Origin: Bacteroidota bacterium
GTDB taxonomy: Bacteria > Bacteroidota > Bacteroidia > Bacteroidales > B18-G4
Assembly: GCA_003648575.1 (NCBI GenBank)
Contig: QMPN01000107.1
Location: 1-9,378 of the forward strand
Direction of reading: 5' to 3'
DNA length: 9,378 nt
In this document: positions 5,239 to 9,378 of the stretch, in pieces
Layout of the letters: each line of letters opens with the position of its first letter
Position numbering within the stretch: the stretch's first letter is position 1
Notes under the pieces: generated by a model
Seen by the model: the letters and a program-made list of their open reading frames with translations, nothing else
What the model was told of the DNA's origin: nothing
The model's database searches: none
Program-made: the position numbers and the translations under genes

Positions 5239-7344
5239 ATGAAAAAGATTCTACTACTGACCCTTAGCCTTGTTGTTCTGGCCTTTTCGAGCGGGATGGC
5301 AAGTGAAGTGACTAAGAAAGATGCTCAGAAAGTTGCTGTTAATGCCTATTTCGAAAATGTAAACCAGTACGACCAGGGAATTTCATTTGCTAATGTTGTA
5401 ATCAGTAATGAATACACAAGGTACCTGGATGGCACACCTGCATTTTATGCATTCGATTTCGCCACCGGCGGTTTTGTGATCGTATCTGCAGAGGATGTTT
5501 TTGATCCTATTATCGGTTATTCTTTCGAGGGTGAATTCCCAAAGGGTGAACATGCATACGTTTATGCAAGCTTCCTGCAAGGATATGTTGACCAGATCGC
5601 CTATATCCGCGAAAACAACATCACTGCAGAAGCAAGTATTACAGCTGAATGGTCTCATCTGTCCACCAGCGATATTGCAAACCTGAATATTCTTAAAAAC
5701 CCGAAAGATGTGGATCCCCTGGTAACAGCAATGTGGAACCAGGATAACCCATACAACTTGATGTGCCCTGCGGATGGATCAGGCCCTGGCGGACATGCTT
5801 ATGTTGGCTGTGTTGCTACTGCCATGTCGTTGATCATGCACTACTGGAATTATCCAATCCATGGAGAAAATGAACGTACATATACACCTCCAAATCCGGC
5901 TTACGGTCCTCAGTATGCAAATTTCGAAGACACTTATTATTCATGGACAGGTATGCAGGATGTTATAGATAATAAAAACCCATATCCTATAGCAGAGATC
6001 GGTTATCATTGCGCTGTGGCCGTGGATATGGACTTTGGTCCCGACGGATCAGGTGCATACAGCTTCATTGTTGCAAATAGGATAGCCTATTATTTGAGGT
6101 ATGACGCTGCCAACTTCTATAAGAGAGAAGATTATAGCGTCACCAGCTGGCATAACTTTCTTACTAATGACATCGATAATGGATACCCGATATATTATTC
6201 AGGTGTATCTTCAGCCGGTGGCGGCCATGCATTTGTTTGCGATGGCTACCAGGGCACCGACTACCACTTCAACTTTGGTTGGAGCGGCTCAGGAAATGGG
6301 TATTTCTCAATTAATGACGTTGGCGGATATCACATACAGCAAAGGATAGTATGCAATTTTATCCCCACCGACCCTGCTTTCCCATATCATAATACCGGAC
6401 AGATCGTACTCACAGAATTATCCGGTCAGTTTGCAGATGGCAGTGGCCCTGTAGAGGATTACCTTGCCAACACAGAAGCAAGCTGGTTGATCGATCCCCA
6501 GACTGATGAAGATTCCATCACTGACATTACCCTTTATTTTATTTCTTCTGAGCTGGGTTCAGGTGACTTCCTGAGGATCTATGACGGAGGAACTACTTCA
6601 GCAAGCTTGCTGGGAGAGTACACAGGAAGCACGCTGCCCGATGAATTCACTTCAACAGGCAACCAGATGCTAATCACCCTGAGTACTGATGGCAGCAGCC
6701 AGGGACCAGGGTTCAAGGCAGAATATGATGCAAACCGTCCCGCATATTGTGGCATGGACATCTTCACCGATCCTCTTGGAACGTTCGACGATGGCAGCGG
6801 AGAATTCTTTTACAACCCGGGAAATATTTGCCTATACCAGATCCAACCTCCTTACGCTAATCAGATTACGATCACCTTCAATTATTTCGATACTGAAGAA
6901 GGGACAGATATACTGAAAGTTTTTGATGGCAGTTCTCTGCTGGTTACCTTGAGCGGTAGCGACCTTCCTGACCCAATTGTAGTTCCTTCAGGAAATGCAG
7001 TTCTCAGATGGCAGACAAGTTCATTTGTTCAAAGGCCAGGTTGGGAAATCAATTATGAGATCGGCAACGTAGGCGTTGAAGAGCCTGTAGCCTTTACGGA
7101 ACTAGAAGTTTTCCCGAATCCTGCTACCGATGCACTAAATGTGAATTTCCAGCTCGACAATAGTCAGAGCATTGAAATGCGCCTGGTGAATGTAACCGGT
7201 GAAGCTATTTATTCTGACAAGCTCACCAATGTTTCTGGCAGCGTAAACCACAAAATTGACGTGAGCAACTTTGCTAAAGGCATCTATATCCTTAACCTCA
7301 CATCAGGTGAAGGAACCGTAAATAAAAAGATTATCATAAAATAA
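5239..7344 (+). CDS. Secreted C10-family (streptopain-like) cysteine protease with two CUB-like domains and T9SS tail
   Basis: The 701-residue product is a secreted protease. A signal peptide (about 1-21, MKKILLLTLSLVVLAF then SSGMA) is followed by a Spi-type propeptide (about 22-158; FATGGFVIVSAED is typical) that should keep the enzyme inactive until cleaved. The C10 catalytic domain (about 159-375) shows the nucleophile C191 in GGHAYVGCVATAM, H330 in GGGHAFVCDGYQ, and FNFGWSGSGNGYF (345-357) corresponding to the streptopain NWGW region. Two CUB-like domains follow (about 386-496 and 504-608), each opening near a DGSG motif. The C-terminal 80 residues form a type A T9SS sorting domain: VFPNPATDALNVNF at 624-637, then GIYILNL and a lysine-rich end. 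Export through the T9SS to the surface or medium is therefore expected. The ATG at 5239 is chosen because it begins the signal peptide; the frame extends to a TTG at 5203, but that triplet lies in the promoter motif. CUB domain 1 lacks the cysteine pair seen in the other three. Confidence 0.95.
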   Translation: MKKILLLTLSLVVLAFSSGMASEVTKKDAQKVAVNAYFENVNQYDQGISFANVVISNEYTRYLDGTPAFYAFDFATGGFVIVSAEDVFDPIIGYSFEGEFPKGEHAYVYASFLQGYVDQIAYIRENNITAEASITAEWSHLSTSDIANLNILKNPKDVDPLVTAMWNQDNPYNLMCPADGSGPGGHAYVGCVATAMSLIMHYWNYPIHGENERTYTPPNPAYGPQYANFEDTYYSWTGMQDVIDNKNPYPIAEIGYHCAVAVDMDFGPDGSGAYSFIVANRIAYYLRYDAANFYKREDYSVTSWHNFLTNDIDNGYPIYYSGVSSAGGGHAFVCDGYQGTDYHFNFGWSGSGNGYFSINDVGGYHIQQRIVCNFIPTDPAFPYHNTGQIVLTELSGQFADGSGPVEDYLANTEASWLIDPQTDEDSITDITLYFISSELGSGDFLRIYDGGTTSASLLGEYTGSTLPDEFTSTGNQMLITLSTDGSSQGPGFKAEYDANRPAYCGMDIFTDPLGTFDDGSGEFFYNPGNICLYQIQPPYANQITITFNYFDTEEGTDILKVFDGSSLLVTLSGSDLPDPIVVPSGNAVLRWQTSSFVQRPGWEINYEIGNVGVEEPVAFTELEVFPNPATDALNVNFQLDNSQSIEMRLVNVTGEAIYSDKLTNVSGSVNHKIDVSNFAKGIYILNLTSGEGTVNKKIIIK

Positions 7345-7364
7345 TGATAGCGGTCATTACGACT

Positions 7365-7403
7365 AAAAGGAGGAATCTTTAATAAGATTTCTCCTTTTTT
7401 TTT
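7365..7403 (+). terminator. Strong intrinsic terminator after the first C10 protease
   Basis: AAAAGGAGGAATCTT (7365-7379) and AAGATTTCTCCTTTT (7384-7398) form a 15-bp stem with a single G-U pair and a TAAT loop, running straight into a T tract to 7403. It starts 20 bp after the stop codon. A weaker 6-bp hairpin (TAATGA and TCATTA, 7342-7359) overlaps the stop codon just before it. The structure should end transcription from the first protease gene, making read-through to the second minor. Confidence 0.93.
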
Positions 7404-7430
7404 ACTTCTTCTATCATCTATCCCCTTTTA

Positions 7431-7462
7431 CATTCTCCATTCTTCATTCTCCATTCTCCATT
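7431..7462 (+). repeat. 7-bp tandem repeat (CATTCTC), four units plus a partial fifth
   Basis: Four consecutive 7-bp units, CATTCTC, CATTCTT, CATTCTC and CATTCTC (7431-7458), are followed by CATT. The array lies in the 196-bp gap between the two protease genes, after the terminator and about 46 bp before the next promoter-like motif. It is a pyrimidine-rich, non-coding microsatellite with no visible protein-binding symmetry. A looser 7-bp pattern, GTTTCAAGTTTCGG, occurs inside the element at 455-677. Confidence 0.85.
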
Positions 7463-7507
7463 TTATTCTGTTTTCCCTTACTACAATTTCCATACCTCAG
7501 GATTTCG

Positions 7508-7515
7508 TATTTTTG
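7508..7515 (+). promoter_or_regulatory. Candidate Bacteroidota -7 promoter element for the second C10 protease
   Basis: TATTTTTG fits the TAnnTTTG consensus and ends 25 bp before the ATG at 7541. No TTG box is found at the ideal distance; the nearest approximation is TTTC at 7487-7490. Together with the terminator upstream, it suggests that the second protease gene has its own transcript. No Shine-Dalgarno sequence precedes the ATG (the leader ends CCTCCCAGC). Confidence 0.5.
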
Positions 7516-7540
7516 TTTTAATCATAATAAACCTCCCAGC

Positions 7541-9378
7541 ATGAAAAACCTTCTTCTCTCCTTGTCATTCGTATTTATCACCTCCCTGCTTCTGGCAGTA
7601 GAAGTAGATAAGTCAACCGCCAAAAAAGTGGCTGTGAATTTTTTCTATGAGCGCATCGACCAATCTTCAGTTGATCATGCCAGCATAGAAGTTGCTGAGA
7701 CCTATGCATTAAAATTGCACGGAGAAACTATGATGTATGCTGTGAATATGAAGGACGGTGGTTTTGTCCTGGTTTCAGCCCATGATCTACTCAGGCCTGT
7801 ACCCGGATATTCCCTTAGCGGAAAGTATACCGGTCTGGGCTTACCTCCCCAGTTGGAAGAGCTCATCTATCATTATAAACTTCAGATCAACGCGGCGGCT
7901 GAAGCGGGACTTCCGGCAGATGAAGAGACTCAAAACATGTGGGAAAACTTAAAAACAGATGATCCCTCCACACTAAGATCTTTAAAACTGGAGAAAGAGG
8001 TAATCCCTATGCTCACTACAACATGGGACCAGGGAGAATATTATAATGAGATGTGCCCGGTAGATTCACAGGGCCCGGGAGGGCACTGCTATGCCGGATG
8101 TGTTGCCACCGCACTGGGACAGGTAGTGAATTACTTCCGCTGGCCGGAGACAGGTACAGGCTCATACACCTATGAATGTCCGCCTTATGGCACATTGACT
8201 GCCGATTTCGGAGCGACTACTTATGAATGGGACAAGATGGCTACAAGCCTGAACGAAAGCAATCTTGCTACTGCACTTCTGCTGCACCATCTCGGCATCG
8301 CCTGTGATATGGTATACGGACCCAACGGCTCCGGCATGTACAACCATAAAGCTGCTTATGCTTTACGGAGCTTTTTCAAGTATTCACCGGAAACAATATA
8401 TGTTTATCGCGACAGCACAAGCCTCGACTGGGACAGCCTGCTGATTACGCATCTCGACAGGGCGATTCCAATGTATTATGCTGGTTGGTCGGTACCCAAT
8501 ATCAACGGACACGCATTTGTATGCGATGGTTACCAGGCAGATAATTACTACCATTTCAACTGGGGATGGAGCGGCTCCTATGACGGTTACTTCTATACCG
8601 ACAACCTCTCACCGGGTGGTTCAAACTTTAACCTCGCACAGGAGTTGATCATAAATGCTTACCCGGATACCAATGCATACAATTATCCATATTATTGCCA
8701 GGGCGATAAGCTCCTGGAAAACATCCAGGGAACGATTGATGACGGCAGCGGACCGGTAAATGATTATGCCCCGGATGCAAATTGCAGCTGGCTTATCGCA
8801 CCGCAGGATTCTATCAGTAGTATCACCCTTGAGTTTTTAAGTTTCAATACTGCCAGCGGTGACATCCTCACTGTATACGACGGAGAGACTGGCTCTGCAC
8901 CCGTTCTGGGTACTTTTCAGGGCACTGAGATCCCGGAGGATGTTACATCTACCGGAGACAGGATATTGATCACCTTCAACTCCGACGCATCCGGTGAAGC
9001 AGCCGGCTGGTTGCTAAGCTATGAAGGAGCAATACCGGAATACTGTCCGGGAATAAGCATTCTGGATGAGCAATCAGGGTTCATTACTGACGGCAGTGGA
9101 CCAAGGGATTACCATAATAATACGAACTGTTTCTGGATCATCGAACCTCCCGGAGCAAGCGAGATCACCCTTTATTTCACTGATTTTCACACGGAAGAAG
9201 GGAATGATGGAGTGAAGGTGTTCAATTCAGAAACAAATGAGGTTCTTGCATGGCTGTTTGGCGATATCAACCCGGACCCAATTACTTCCCCTTCAGGAAA
9301 AATGGCAGTAAGGTTCAACACCAATGCCACCATTACAGCTCCGGGCTGGGATGCCTATTTTGAGACTGACCTGGTAAG
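7541..9378 (+). CDS. Second C10-family cysteine protease with two CUB-like domains, cut off at the right edge
   Basis: The frame is open from the ATG at 7541 through 612 codons to the window end, so the C-terminus is missing. It is a paralogue of the protease upstream. A signal peptide (about 1-19, MKNLLLSLSFVFITSLLLA) precedes a propeptide (about 20-150) with VDKSTAKKVAVNFFYE and KDGGFVLVSAHD. The catalytic domain (about 152-373) has nucleophile C187 in GGHCYAGCVATAL, H324 in INGHAFVCDGYQ and NWGWSGSYDGYF (340-351). CUB-like domains follow at about 386-495 and 502-609, opening with DDGSGPVNDY and TDGSGPRDY. Each has a cysteine pair (C386/C415 and C502/C530), probably disulfides after export. 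By analogy with its neighbour a T9SS sorting tail should follow beyond the edge, but this cannot be seen. The two proteins align throughout yet differ in most residues, pointing to an old tandem duplication. Confidence 0.93.
   Translation, partial: MKNLLLSLSFVFITSLLLAVEVDKSTAKKVAVNFFYERIDQSSVDHASIEVAETYALKLHGETMMYAVNMKDGGFVLVSAHDLLRPVPGYSLSGKYTGLGLPPQLEELIYHYKLQINAAAEAGLPADEETQNMWENLKTDDPSTLRSLKLEKEVIPMLTTTWDQGEYYNEMCPVDSQGPGGHCYAGCVATALGQVVNYFRWPETGTGSYTYECPPYGTLTADFGATTYEWDKMATSLNESNLATALLLHHLGIACDMVYGPNGSGMYNHKAAYALRSFFKYSPETIYVYRDSTSLDWDSLLITHLDRAIPMYYAGWSVPNINGHAFVCDGYQADNYYHFNWGWSGSYDGYFYTDNLSPGGSNFNLAQELIINAYPDTNAYNYPYYCQGDKLLENIQGTIDDGSGPVNDYAPDANCSWLIAPQDSISSITLEFLSFNTASGDILTVYDGETGSAPVLGTFQGTEIPEDVTSTGDRILITFNSDASGEAAGWLLSYEGAIPEYCPGISILDEQSGFITDGSGPRDYHNNTNCFWIIEPPGASEITLYFTDFHTEEGNDGVKVFNSETNEVLAWLFGDINPDPITSPSGKMAVRFNTNATITAPGWDAYFETDLV

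Noticed and set aside
8162..8347. 61-residue minus-strand open frame
   Set aside because: It lies within the catalytic domain of the second C10 protease and has no supporting features.
5239..9378. Novel toxin or defence role for the paired proteases
   Set aside because: Their domains are those of ordinary secreted C10 proteases; no immunity protein, antitoxin or defence gene adjoins them.

Overview
The window looks like chromosomal DNA from a member of the Bacteroidota, probably an uncultured or environmental lineage. Evidence for this is a type A type IX secretion (T9SS) sorting tail on one protease, promoter-like TAnnTTTG motifs upstream of both protease genes, few Shine-Dalgarno-like sites, and a DacA/CdaA-type diadenylate cyclase of the usual Bacteroidota form. 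No rRNA, tRNA, CRISPR array, transposase or phage gene was seen.

Left part (1-1529, all genes on the minus strand): an AT-rich, truncated gene for a small single-pass membrane protein; a gene-poor gap (372-683) holding a roughly 220-bp element bounded by inverted copies of a 12-bp motif; and cdaA, the membrane-bound enzyme that makes the second messenger c-di-AMP.

Middle part (1593-5017, minus strand): a histidine-degradation cluster read in the order hutI, ftcD, dabb. HutI opens imidazolone-propionate to N-formimino-glutamate. The fused FtcD protein moves the formimino group to tetrahydrofolate and then releases ammonia to give methenyl-THF. The last gene, a small Dabb-domain protein, overlaps ftcD by 4 bp (ATGA). 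The histidine ammonia-lyase and urocanase genes are not in the window. Two arrays of the same 9-bp repeat, in opposite orientation, bracket ftcD-dabb. They share a 32-bp perfect inverted match and a similar order of unit variants, and the stop codons of hutI and dabb both fall inside the arrays. This is the most unusual structure here.

Right part (5239-9378, plus strand): two tandem paralogous genes for secreted C10-family (streptopain-like) cysteine proteases, each with signal peptide, inhibitory propeptide, catalytic domain and two CUB-like domains. The first is complete, ends in a T9SS sorting tail and is followed by a strong intrinsic terminator. The second runs off the right edge before any sorting tail. 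The gap between them carries the terminator, a 7-bp tandem repeat and a second promoter-like motif, so they are probably transcribed separately.

Most of the window is recognisable housekeeping or exported-enzyme content. I see no convincing new multi-gene system. The repeat arrays and the paired cysteine loss in one CUB domain are the observations most worth checking.
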